A stretch of DNA of 64,000 nt from JABMQF01 sp964563755 (GTDB lineage Archaea > Nanobdellota > Nanobdellia > Woesearchaeales > UBA11576), in assembly GCA_964563755.1 (NCBI GenBank), contig CAZLYC010000004.1, positions 62,001-126,000 of the forward strand, in the 5' to 3' direction. Position numbers and translations under genes: made by a program. Below, in pieces: positions 40,919 to 48,987 of this stretch (position 1 is its first letter; each line of letters begins with the position of its first letter). Under the pieces are notes generated by a model. The model was not told the origin of the DNA, did not search any database, and saw only the letters and a program-made list of their open reading frames with translations.

Positions 40919-41539
40919 ATGAACCGCACCCTTAAGCTGTTGATGTTCTCCGACATCTTCGTATTGACAGGAGCAGGGCTTATCGAGCCCATCATGGCAA
41001 TCTTCATAAAAGAGAATCTTATAGGAGGAACAATCTTCAGCGCAGGTCTCGCGAGCACAATATTCCTTCTTACGAAATGTTTTGTCCAGCTGCCTTTCTC
41101 AAGGTATGTGGATAAGCATGACAACAAGATAAAATGGCTGATAACAGGAACTGTTCTTATGGCGATAGTGCCATTCATCTATTCTTTCGCTGAGCACATA
41201 AACATAATTTACATAGCTCAGTTGATACAGGGAATAGGAAGCGGCCTTATGTATCCTACCTGGCTCGGCCTCTGGTCAAGAAACCTTGACAAGGATCAGG
41301 AGAGCTACCAGTGGACTGTCTATTCTACTGTCCAGAGTATAGGTGCTGCTTTGAGCGCAGCAGTCGGAGCGGCGATAGCCGCGACTCTTGGTTTCAAGTA
41401 CACTTTCCTTCTTGTAGGTGTGATGTCGATGATGGGCTGCGGTGTGCTGTTCATGCTGGAGAAGAGGAAAAAAGCAAAGCTGGATAGGATAGTCGAGCGT
41501 GAGTCTATGTCTTTTCATTTGAAAAGGAAGATTCATTGA
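40919..41539 (+). CDS. half-size MFS-like membrane protein (six helices)
   Basis: The 206-residue protein has six hydrophobic helices matching one MFS half: IFVLTGAGLIEPIMAIFI, the loop FSRYVDKHDNK (motif A-like) and LIQGIGSGLMYPTWLGLWSRNLDK. A basic tail ends it. There is no second half downstream before the channel gene, so it is either a natural half transporter acting as a dimer or a truncated gene. The frame is intact and a TATA-like TTTATAAATA is upstream. Confidence 0.7.
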   Translation: MNRTLKLLMFSDIFVLTGAGLIEPIMAIFIKENLIGGTIFSAGLASTIFLLTKCFVQLPFSRYVDKHDNKIKWLITGTVLMAIVPFIYSFAEHINIIYIAQLIQGIGSGLMYPTWLGLWSRNLDKDQESYQWTVYSTVQSIGAALSAAVGAAIAATLGFKYTFLLVGVMSMMGCGVLFMLEKRKKAKLDRIVERESMSFHLKRKIH

Positions 41540-41572
41540 CTGGTTTATTGATTGTTTTGTCGAGGCATCTTA

Positions 41573-42490
41573 ATGAAAAAGGGGTTTCCATTCGGAAGGT
41601 TTTGGGACAAGTCCAATCAGAGGCGCGTGACCACCTGGTTCGACCGCTTTGGCTTTCTGCATATTCTTGTAATATGGAGTGCTATAATAACTGTATTCGG
41701 TCTTTCTTATTTTTTGTTCTCAGGTTCAGAATCAAGCCTTTATTCCAATATTGACAAGACGAATGTGACAAGCATGTCTGATGCAGTTTACTTCAGTTTC
41801 ATAACGGCGACGTCAACAGGTTTCGGCGACATAGTGCCTAAAGGTGGGTTCAAGATAGTGTCTATTTTCGAGGTTGTATTCGGCCTAATGCTGTTGGCGT
41901 TCGTGACGTCAAAACTTGTCTCGATAAAGCAGGACGTAATCTTAAGCGAGATTTATGACATCTCATTCAAAGAGAAACTTAACAGGCTCCGTTCATCCCT
42001 TCTTCTGTTCAGGCAGCAGCTGACAAGAATGATAGGTTATCTGGATACGGATACATTGAGGAAGCGAGAGGTTGATGATCTATACATACACTTACATTCA
42101 CTTGAGACGACGCTTGAGGAAATATTACCCTTGTTCCACCAGAAAGAGGATGCGGCATTCACAAAATCAATAGACTCTGTGAGCGCTGAACTTATGATTA
42201 ACAGCATAATACAGACCTTTGAGAAGCTTTCAGAATTCCTTTCTTTGCTGGATGAGCATAAGCTTGAATGGAAGCGTCATATAACTGTAAGAGCCATCAG
42301 GCACTGCATCGAGCTTGATGAGGAATTATTCAGGGTTCTTGCGCATTATGATTTTGACAAAGCCAGGTTGAAGAGTCTTTCTTCAGACAGCCTAAAAATC
42401 ATAAACAGGCTTAAATCAGCACTGCCTTTGGAGAAAGATGAAACCCGTGTTCTGGTTATAACTGGCGAAAAACAAGCTCTGAAACCGTAA
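41573..42490 (+). CDS. two-helix potassium channel with cytoplasmic helical domain
   Basis: In the 305-residue protein a first membrane helix (LHILVIWSAIITVFGLSYFLF) is followed by pore helix and filter FITATSTGFGDIVP (TGFGD in place of TVGYG) and a second helix (FEVVFGLMLLAFVTSKLV). About 180 cytoplasmic helical residues follow with no RCK/TrkA domain seen. TGFGD still fits K+ selectivity. ATG at 41573 has GAGG upstream; an earlier in-frame start exists at 41552. Gating by the helical part is inferred. Confidence 0.8.
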   Translation: MKKGFPFGRFWDKSNQRRVTTWFDRFGFLHILVIWSAIITVFGLSYFLFSGSESSLYSNIDKTNVTSMSDAVYFSFITATSTGFGDIVPKGGFKIVSIFEVVFGLMLLAFVTSKLVSIKQDVILSEIYDISFKEKLNRLRSSLLLFRQQLTRMIGYLDTDTLRKREVDDLYIHLHSLETTLEEILPLFHQKEDAAFTKSIDSVSAELMINSIIQTFEKLSEFLSLLDEHKLEWKRHITVRAIRHCIELDEELFRVLAHYDFDKARLKSLSSDSLKIINRLKSALPLEKDETRVLVITGEKQALKP

Positions 42491-42604
42491 AGACGCAATT
42501 GATAAGTTTTATAAATCTGGGTTTTTTTCTTTTTTGCATCGGCAACCATATGAGGTTTGACCTTTTTTGGTATGCCCACCTTAAGTATTAGGAGGAGTAT
42601 AAAG

Positions 42605-42880
42605 ATGGAAGACGATGAGTTTAGCCAAGATTTTAGCGAAGAGGGGTCAACACAGGAAGAAGCCCCACAAGAAAGACCTCAGAGGAGAGGCGGTTTCGGC
42701 GGCGGACGAAGGTTCGGCGGCGGACGAGGCGGTGGATTCAGGCCAGAGGGCCCAAGGGAGATGCACAAAGCTACCTGTTCCGAGTGCGGTCAGGAGTGCG
42801 AAGTGCCTTTCAAGCCTGCAGAAGGAAGACCAGTTTTCTGCAAGGAATGCTACGCAAAGAAGAAACCTGCGAGATTCTAA
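42605..42880 (+). CDS. small RGG-box zinc-ribbon protein
   Basis: In the 91-residue protein an acidic start is followed by Arg/Gly repeats (RRGGFGGGRRFGGGRGGGFR, an RGG RNA-binding box). A CxDx-type zinc ribbon follows: CSECGQECEVPFKPAEGRP then CKEC. This VPFxPxxGRPVxCxxC ribbon is frequent in DPANN and CPR small proteins. GGAGGAG stands before the ATG. Nucleic-acid binding is likely; the target is unknown. A long T-rich terminator follows. Confidence 0.7.
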   Translation: MEDDEFSQDFSEEGSTQEEAPQERPQRRGGFGGGRRFGGGRGGGFRPEGPREMHKATCSECGQECEVPFKPAEGRPVFCKECYAKKKPARF

Positions 42881-42897
42881 GACGGTTTCTCAAGTTT

Positions 42898-42925
42898 TAT
42901 TTTTTTATTTTTTTTATTTTTAGAC
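42898..42925 (+). terminator. poly-T termination tract
   Basis: TTTTATTTTTTTATTTTTTT-type tract just after the RGG zinc-ribbon gene and before the promoter of the next gene. Confidence 0.45.
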
Positions 42926-42956
42926 CATACAAAATATCTGCTGATAGTGTCATTTT

Positions 42957-43439
42957 ATGGAAAAAACAATTCCTGATTCTGGAGAGAAGATCGCTGAGGA
43001 AGCGAGAGATAGCATAGGTGATTTCTGCAGGGATGAATGCAAGGGATACTGCTGCAGAAAAGGCTATCTTGTCCTGACAAAAGAGCAGGTTCCCATAGTC
43101 ACTCAGGGCAGGCAAAGAAAGATGATAAAGGATGAGCTCTTGATGGAGCTTGATGACGGCCGTTTCTCTATGTTCATGGGCAAGTATGACCATCCATGCC
43201 CGAGCCTTTATGTCAAGAATTTCAGGTGCACTATCTACAAGGACAGGCCGCAGACCTGCAAGGACTTCCCTCTTTTCCTGGTTGGGAAGAGCATACGTCT
43301 CTCTCCGAGATGTCTGGCAGTGAAGGAGAATAAGTTCTATCCTTATGTGGCGCAGTTGCTTAAATTAGGATATAAGATGGAAAAGTGGCATCCTTATTCT
43401 GATATGGAACTGCAGAATACTGTGATTATACCTGACTGA
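42957..43439 (+). CDS. YkgJ-type Cys cluster (zinc/iron-chelating) protein
   Basis: The 160-residue protein has C-x3-C-x3-CC (CRDECKGYCC), then HPCPSL, FRCTIYKDRPQTCKDFP and SPRCLAV, the arrangement of the UPF0153/YkgJ family thought to bind a metal or Fe-S cluster. The activity is unknown; some relatives act on proteins or on flagellar methylation. Single gene convergent with argS; the T-tract between them serves both. Confidence 0.8.
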   Translation: MEKTIPDSGEKIAEEARDSIGDFCRDECKGYCCRKGYLVLTKEQVPIVTQGRQRKMIKDELLMELDDGRFSMFMGKYDHPCPSLYVKNFRCTIYKDRPQTCKDFPLFLVGKSIRLSPRCLAVKENKFYPYVAQLLKLGYKMEKWHPYSDMELQNTVIIPD

Positions 43440-43462
43440 TTTTTTTTTTCTTTTCTTCTCTG
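43440..43462 (+). terminator. poly-T tract between convergent genes
   Basis: A run of ten or more T, then TCTTTTCTTCTC, follows the stop of the Cys-cluster gene at 43439. Confidence 0.4.
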
Positions 43463-43463
43463 A

Positions 43464-45152
43464 TTACATTTCCTCAGGGCATTTGAGTCCTAGAAGGGTC
43501 ATGCCGTTCTGCAAGACTTGCCTGACTGATTCGCACAGCGCTACTCTTGCATTGACAAGCTCTTCATCTCCTGCTTTAAGGACAGGGCATGCTGTGTAGA
43601 ATGTGTTGAACATCTGCGCGAGCTCAATGAGGTATTTCGCGATTATCGACGGCTTGTATTGTTCTGCTGAATCCAGCACTGCTTTCTTGAATGAGTATAT
43701 CTTCTTGATGAGTTCTTTCTCTATCTCTTCCTGCAGTTTTGCGAATTTCGCATTCGCGCCTGCACTTTTTCCGTACTTTCTCAGTATCGAGCATATCCTT
43801 GCGTGCGAGTATTGCAGGTATGGCCCTGTCTCGCCTTCGAAACTTAGCATCTTGTCCCAGGAGAATTCCATATCTCTTACCCTGTCGTTTATCAGGTCGC
43901 CGAATATTATCGCGCCTATCCCTACCATCTTCGCGACTTCTTGCTTGTTCGCAAGTCCAGGGTTCTTCTCTGTTATTATCTTGTTTGCGAGTTCGACAGC
44001 CTTGTCAAGCACTTCTTCAAGGAATATTATGTTGCCTTCTCTTGTCTTCATGCCGAGGTAATGTCCGAAATCCACGTGGACGAGGTCACATTTGCGTTCA
44101 CCAATCATCTCTATTACCTTGAAGAGCTGTCTGAAATGAAGTTTCTGCGGCGCTCCTACGACATAGACTATTTTTGCTGGTTTGTATTCATGGAGCCTGT
44201 AGAGTACTGTTGCAAGGTCTCTTGTTATGTATAATGATGCGCCGTCGCTCTTCTTTATCAGTGCTGGGGGCATGTCTTCTCCAAGTTCCACGACAAGCGC
44301 TCCTTCGCTTAGGGTCAGCAGGTTCTTTTTCTTGAGTGTCTGGACAACAGGTTCCATCTTGTCGTTGAAGAATGCTTCTCCATGCCATGAGTCGAATTGT
44401 ATTCCCAGTTCCTTGTAGTATTTCTTGAATTCCTCAAGGCTTAGCGACTTGAAAAGTTCCCATAATTGCAGTGCTTCCTTGTCTCCGTCTTCGAGCTTCT
44501 TGAACCAGGCTCTTGCTTCATCATCTATTTTTGGGTTTATCTTTGCCTCTTCGTGGAACTTGACATATATATTGAATAGATGTGTTATCGGCTCTTTCTC
44601 AAGTGATTTTTCATCGCCCCATCTCTTGAATGCGACAATCAGTTTTCCGAACTGCGTGCCCCAGTCTCCGAGATGGTTTATGCCTACTGACTTGTAGCCT
44701 ACGAAATTGAGTGTCTTGTAGATTGAGTTCCCTATGACTGTGCTTCTTAGGTGGCCTATGCCGAATGGCTTTGCTATGTTTGGCGAAGAGAAGTCTATCG
44801 CGACTTTCATCCCTTGTCCTATGTTGCAGCTTCCGTACTGCTCTTTCTGTTCTAGGACCTCTTTTAGCACTGTCTCTGATATCTTGCTTTTTTTCACGAA
44901 GAAATTTAGGTATGGCCCGTTGTTCTCCACTCTTTCAATGACATCATCTGTCGTTATCTTGAGCTTCATCCATTCTGCTATATGCACAGGTGATTTCTTG
45001 AGTTTCTTGGACAGGACAAAGCAGGGGAACGCGTAGTCTCCCATTTTCGGGTCTGGCGGTGTCTCTATTATTGATTCGTCTATACCTTCTGCGCCCGCTT
45101 CATCAACTATCTTCTCTATTATGTGGAGCTTGAATTCATCCATCTTGTTCAC
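43464..45152 (-). CDS. argS: arginyl-tRNA synthetase
   Basis: In the 562-residue enzyme the N-terminal Add1 domain has GDYAFPCF. SSPNIAKPFGIGHLRSTVIGNS holds the HIGH-type GIGH, then HLGDWGTQFG, SDGASLYITRDLAT and a DALR anticodon domain with YSHARICSILRKYG. It charges tRNA-Arg, whose GCG isoacceptor is at 7538. The KMSK position is degenerate, as usual in ArgRS. A second ATG lies at codon 4. It overlaps the small upstream gene by 4 bases. Confidence 0.95.
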   Translation of the reverse strand: MNKMDEFKLHIIEKIVDEAGAEGIDESIIETPPDPKMGDYAFPCFVLSKKLKKSPVHIAEWMKLKITTDDVIERVENNGPYLNFFVKKSKISETVLKEVLEQKEQYGSCNIGQGMKVAIDFSSPNIAKPFGIGHLRSTVIGNSIYKTLNFVGYKSVGINHLGDWGTQFGKLIVAFKRWGDEKSLEKEPITHLFNIYVKFHEEAKINPKIDDEARAWFKKLEDGDKEALQLWELFKSLSLEEFKKYYKELGIQFDSWHGEAFFNDKMEPVVQTLKKKNLLTLSEGALVVELGEDMPPALIKKSDGASLYITRDLATVLYRLHEYKPAKIVYVVGAPQKLHFRQLFKVIEMIGERKCDLVHVDFGHYLGMKTREGNIIFLEEVLDKAVELANKIITEKNPGLANKQEVAKMVGIGAIIFGDLINDRVRDMEFSWDKMLSFEGETGPYLQYSHARICSILRKYGKSAGANAKFAKLQEEIEKELIKKIYSFKKAVLDSAEQYKPSIIAKYLIELAQMFNTFYTACPVLKAGDEELVNARVALCESVRQVLQNGMTLLGLKCPEEM

Positions 45153-45427
45153 TTCTTTCCGAAGAGTTTCTGCTTGAGCAATCGTAATGCGTTTTTAATC
45201 TTTTGCCCATCGCTTTCTTCCAGCTTCACTCCCTGTTTTGCTGCTATCGCTTTTATGTCTCTTCGTATTTCCTTAAGAAGCCTGCTTACAAGGAGATATT
45301 CTTTCCATCTTATGTACAATGATATAAGATATAGCCCGAACACTCCTCCAACAAGGACGGAAACTGTCTTCATCAATGGTTCTATCTGGCTTATCAACGG
45401 TTGGAGTGTAGTGTTGATGTCTACCAA
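45149..45427 (-). CDS. small membrane protein coupled to argS
   Basis: The 92-residue protein has one membrane helix (~22-42, VSVLVGGVFGLYLISLYI) and a basic cytoplasmic helix with KEIRRDIKAIAAKQG. The gene overlaps the argS start. Similar one-pass proteins are common in DPANN; the function is not known. GGTGGG is upstream of the ATG. Confidence 0.55.
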   Translation of the reverse strand: MVDINTTLQPLISQIEPLMKTVSVLVGGVFGLYLISLYIRWKEYLLVSRLLKEIRRDIKAIAAKQGVKLEESDGQKIKNALRLLKQKLFGKK

Positions 45428-45529
45428 TCGCCCACCTCTTTGTCAAGTATATGACAGTTGCTTTATTTATTAAGGTATCGCAAGAAATAGTTGTATTGCT
45501 TAGAAATAAATAAGCAAAAAGATTTTTTC

Positions 45530-45706
45530 TTAGACGTCTTCGGTAGATTCTTTCTCTTCGGCTATCTGTTCAGCTTCTTCAACGCCTCTTAAGAAAGCCT
45601 TGCCTTTTGGATCTTCATCCTCTTCTTCTTCATCAAAAGAGACGGTCTCTTCGTCCTCGCTCGAGTCGCCATCCATGCGCTCTTCATCCTCTTCGTAGTC
45701 TTCCAT
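45530..45706 (-). CDS. small highly acidic protein
   Basis: The 58-residue product is over 45% Asp and Glu, with a more ordered C-terminal stretch KGKAFLRGVEEAEQIAEE. AAAGGTGG lies 7 bases before the ATG at 45706. The acidic N-terminus is likely disordered; it could be a polymerase- or chromatin-associated acidic protein, but this is a guess. The reading frame and ribosome site support it as a gene. Confidence 0.6.
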   Translation of the reverse strand: MEDYEEDEERMDGDSSEDEETVSFDEEEEDEDPKGKAFLRGVEEAEQIAEEKESTEDV

Positions 45707-45832
45707 AGGATACCACCTTTTTTTATGTCGTTATTCGGACTCTTTTATCGGGGTTTTCTTGGTTTAGTATAAAAAAGTTTCTAACAACTCAGTATATAAA
45801 ATATATAATTTTCGGATAGTGCCGATAAAGCT

Positions 45833-46705
45833 TCAGAATTCCCTTAAAAATTTTATAAGCGCCTTGGCTTTTTCGAGCTCAAGGAACTCTTCTTTCTTCA
45901 TGCTTGGCATGTCCTTGGGTTTTTTATTGCGGTATATCGCAAGGCTGTCCGCAGAGATCAGTTCAGAAACTTTTTTTGCGTGAGGGCTTATCTTGTCCCC
46001 TATTGAAGTTAGGACTATCTCTCTGTCTTTCTTTGCGATTATGTTGAATGGGGATTTTTTGGTCTCTTCTGCCCTGAAGCCGAGATTCGAGTATTTATCT
46101 GATATAGCATTCCTGCTTTTTAGTGGGCTGGCTTTCGCAGGGTTCTCTGAAAGTATGTCTATCCTCTTGAAGACTGATGTGCCCAGGCATTCTCTCATCC
46201 TTGCTGCCTTGTTGACAAGTATCTCTGAGTCTCCTTTCTCGTATCTCTGTATCATCTTTTTTGAGACTCCTATCTTTGTTGCAAGGTCGTTCAGCGAGTA
46301 GCCTTCCTCATCCCTTCTCTTCTGCAGCATCGTGCTGTTTATCTTGAGTGTCATGCCCGCGGCTCCGCTCTTTATGAAAGGCATTCTGCCTGTCAGGCAT
46401 TTGTCCATTGTTTCAGGTGTAAGAGTGTAGACTCCTTGCCTTGAGTAGATTATTCCGTCTTCAAGTGGTGTGCTTGCTTTCTCTGCGATTATCAGTGGCG
46501 TTCCCTGCAGGTATTCTGACACGCGTAGCATCTCATTGACAGATTCTTTCCTAAGAGAGTTTGCGTCTTCGACGATTTTAAGAAGGATTATCTTGTCGCA
46601 TTTCCTTGCGATTATATCAAAGCAGCTTCTTGCGAGGCTCTTTACCGCATAGCCTTGCTTGAGTAGTATGATGCATGTGTTCTCGACAAGAGCTCTTTGT
46701 TTCAT
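45833..46705 (-). CDS. COG1395-type archaeal transcription regulator
   Basis: In the 290-residue protein the N-terminal ~110 residues resemble a nuclease-fold ligand or partner domain (GYAVKSLARSCFDIIARK). Then a Cro/C1 helix-turn-helix (~125-175; LQKRRDEEGYSLNDLATKIGVSKKMIQRYEKG) and a C-terminal domain follow. This order is that of the COG1395 predicted archaeal regulators. It overlaps by 4 bases with the upstream unknown paralogue, forming an operon. Confidence 0.8.
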   Translation of the reverse strand: MKQRALVENTCIILLKQGYAVKSLARSCFDIIARKCDKIILLKIVEDANSLRKESVNEMLRVSEYLQGTPLIIAEKASTPLEDGIIYSRQGVYTLTPETMDKCLTGRMPFIKSGAAGMTLKINSTMLQKRRDEEGYSLNDLATKIGVSKKMIQRYEKGDSEILVNKAARMRECLGTSVFKRIDILSENPAKASPLKSRNAISDKYSNLGFRAEETKKSPFNIIAKKDREIVLTSIGDKISPHAKKVSELISADSLAIYRNKKPKDMPSMKKEEFLELEKAKALIKFLREF

Positions 46706-47421
46706 CTGTTGAGCGTCATGCTTTGTTTATTTAAATATTGGTCTGATTGAGCGCTTTCTTTATCGAATCCTAAGAAATCGTTTGTTGTCCTGATTATCTT
46801 TCCTGCATTTTCAGGTTTGAAATATTCTTCTTTTTTCATCAGTATGTATGCTACCATGTTGACCGCGAAGTCAAGTCTTTTTGTCTCAGAGAAGATGACG
46901 CCAGGTATCTTCTCTTTCATTATCGTGTTGACTATCTTGAAGTCTTCTTTAAGCCTATGGAGATCGTCTTCCTGCATCTCAATGCCCATGTTCCTTGCAT
47001 GTGTCAGCGCATCGTATACTGTCTGGTAGAACAGTACGAAGACAGGTTTGTTCTGTCTTTTTGATACCTCTGGAAGCATGTAGTCTTTGAGAAGCGTGTA
47101 AATGTCCATGTCTTTTTCTCTGAGCCTGTATGCCAGGACAACATCTATGTTGGTATTGGACCTGAGCATGAAGATTGCTTCATTGAAGTTGGTTGCTATG
47201 TGAGGTTCTGAAGGAGACTCCTGCAATGCTTTGATATCTTCTTGGAGTGTACGTACCCTCAACTCTGCAAGCGGGCCATCTACCCTGCTCTGCTCCTGTT
47301 CAATCATCTCTAAGAGAAGTTTTTCATCTAGTGTCTTTTTCGTAAGACTTAATTTCAATATCTCATCAGCGCTCCTCGCGCTGAGGAACAGGAACTCGCT
47401 GTTTTCCTTTACCATCCCCAA
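46702..47421 (-). CDS. unknown protein, paralogue 1 of a tandem pair
   Basis: The 239-residue protein has alternating strands and helices (FLFLSARSADE; NIDVVLAYRLREKDMDIYTL; KPVFVLFYQTVYDAL) like a receiver or Rossmann fold. The next gene upstream encodes a paralogue with the same blocks (LFISARATDHE; YDIVFCHRL; KPVFVVGYQTLDDAI). No receiver phospho-Asp/Lys set is clear. It is coupled to the COG1395 regulator, so a signalling role is plausible. Confidence 0.55.
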   Translation of the reverse strand: MGMVKENSEFLFLSARSADEILKLSLTKKTLDEKLLLEMIEQEQSRVDGPLAELRVRTLQEDIKALQESPSEPHIATNFNEAIFMLRSNTNIDVVLAYRLREKDMDIYTLLKDYMLPEVSKRQNKPVFVLFYQTVYDALTHARNMGIEMQEDDLHRLKEDFKIVNTIMKEKIPGVIFSETKRLDFAVNMVAYILMKKEEYFKPENAGKIIRTTNDFLGFDKESAQSDQYLNKQSMTLNR

Positions 47422-47511
47422 ACCTTATGCAAAAATTAATGCATTCAAGCTTATAAACCTTTTGCAGGGGCAAGAATGGCTAAAAATGAATAAAAATAGG
47501 TTTTAAGCCGC

Positions 47512-48150
47512 TTAAACGGCTTTTTTGACTATCCTGCTGCATTTTCCGAGGTAGTGCTCCTTGTTCTTCATTATGGCTCCTGTAAGCACACTAAGGAATT
47601 CAAGGTCTTTCCTTTCACTAAGTAAAACCCCTGAAGGGTTGAACTGGTTGAAAGATGCTATCACTGAATAATCCTTAGCTACATGATCAAGGAATTCATC
47701 AGTCATCTCACCTTTCATGTTGCCTAGATGGTCAATAGCATCATCAAGTGTCTGGTATCCTACTACAAAGACAGGCTTGCTCTCATTCTCCTTTGCAACT
47801 TTCATGAAGTAATGTCGTATCACTGTGTACGCATCGACTTCACCTTGCTTGAGCCTGTGGCAGAAGACTATATCGTAACTGTTTTTCTTGAACATCTGCG
47901 CGGCTTCAGCATAATTGAGCGCGATGTCGAATTCTGCGTTAGACCTGTGTATCGCTTTGATGTCATCATCTATTGTCCTTGTCCTGAGGTTAGAATATCT
48001 GTTGTCATTCTCTGGATTATATTCAGGCAGCTTTTGTTCGGCCGTATCATTCTTGAGCCTGTATCTTAGCTCGTGGTCTGTCGCTCTTGCGCTTATGAAT
48101 AGCACTTTTGGTTTCTGGTCTGTTTCATTTTTTTCGCTCTTTTCACTCAT
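47512..48150 (-). CDS. unknown protein, paralogue 2 of a tandem pair
   Basis: The 212-residue protein shares strands LFISARATDHE, LRTRTIDDDIKAI, YDIVFCHRLKQGEVDAYTVI and KPVFVVGYQTLDDAIDHLGNM with its neighbour, over nearly full length. ATG at 48150 follows GAGGGTGA, and a CTTTATATG box about 40 bases upstream on the minus strand makes the longer start at 48204 unlikely. This is the first gene of the three-gene unit. No family is recognised. Confidence 0.55.
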   Translation of the reverse strand: MSEKSEKNETDQKPKVLFISARATDHELRYRLKNDTAEQKLPEYNPENDNRYSNLRTRTIDDDIKAIHRSNAEFDIALNYAEAAQMFKKNSYDIVFCHRLKQGEVDAYTVIRHYFMKVAKENESKPVFVVGYQTLDDAIDHLGNMKGEMTDEFLDHVAKDYSVIASFNQFNPSGVLLSERKDLEFLSVLTGAIMKNKEHYLGKCSRIVKKAV

Positions 48151-48281
48151 TTCAAAATCACCCTCTATGTCTGCCCTGCGTTTTTTCATATAAAGATTGC
48201 ACACTGTTTTTTTTACGAAAATCTTGTATGCAAATTTTTGAGAGAGTCATATGCAAACTTTTTTAAACCGCCTGAGTTTCC

Positions 48282-48860
48282 ATGACTGGCATGATAATAA
48301 CTATATCGGGCCATCCTGGTTCAGGTAAGACCACTGTAGCGAAGATGCTCATTGACAGTCTCAAGCTCAAGCATTATTACATGGGCGGCATAAGGAGACA
48401 GATTGCTAAAGAGCGCGGCATGACTATAGAGGAGTTCAACAAGCTCGGCGAGACAGACCCTTCAACTGACAAGGTTGTTGATGATTTCCTTGTAAAGCTT
48501 GGAAAAGAAGAGGACAACTTCATAGCGGAAGGCAGGACTGCTGCGTATTTCATACCAAATTCTATCAAGATATTCATGGATGTGGACATGCGTGTCGGAG
48601 CAGAGAGGATACTAAAAGACCTGACTGAGAAAGGCATGCAGGGTGTGCGGAATGAAAAGATAGGTCTTGGTGTAGATGACCAGGAGCGTCTTCTCCGTGA
48701 GCGTGTTGAGTCTGACCGTTTGAGGTATCAGAAGTATTATGGTATTGATATAACTGATAAGAGTAGGTATGATTTGTGGGTTGATACAAGCGACATGACT
48801 CCTGAGCAGGTCGCAGATAAGATTATCGCGTTTGTAAAGAAAAAGTCAGAGGAAGCCTAA
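48282..48860 (+). CDS. cmk: archaeal-type cytidylate kinase
   Basis: The 192-residue protein has the P-loop ITISGHPGSGKTTVAKML, then MGGIRRQIAKERG, FIAEGRTAAYF and a LID region RERVESDRLRYQKYYGID followed by YDLWVDTS. This is the short archaeal CMP kinase layout, phosphorylating CMP/dCMP with ATP. The ATG at 48291 is an alternative start. It is divergent from the paralogue unit, with TTTTTTAAACC as probable promoter. Confidence 0.85.
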   Translation: MTGMIITISGHPGSGKTTVAKMLIDSLKLKHYYMGGIRRQIAKERGMTIEEFNKLGETDPSTDKVVDDFLVKLGKEEDNFIAEGRTAAYFIPNSIKIFMDVDMRVGAERILKDLTEKGMQGVRNEKIGLGVDDQERLLRERVESDRLRYQKYYGIDITDKSRYDLWVDTSDMTPEQVADKIIAFVKKKSEEA

Positions 48861-48987
48861 AAACTGATTTTCTTGAGTTGTTGCTGCATTATTAATGCAG
48901 TAAGAAACACGTATTTTTCTGTATAACTATACCGCAACCTTTTTAAATACTTAAAGCTTGGCTTTAAAAATAACGGTGTTTTAGTTT

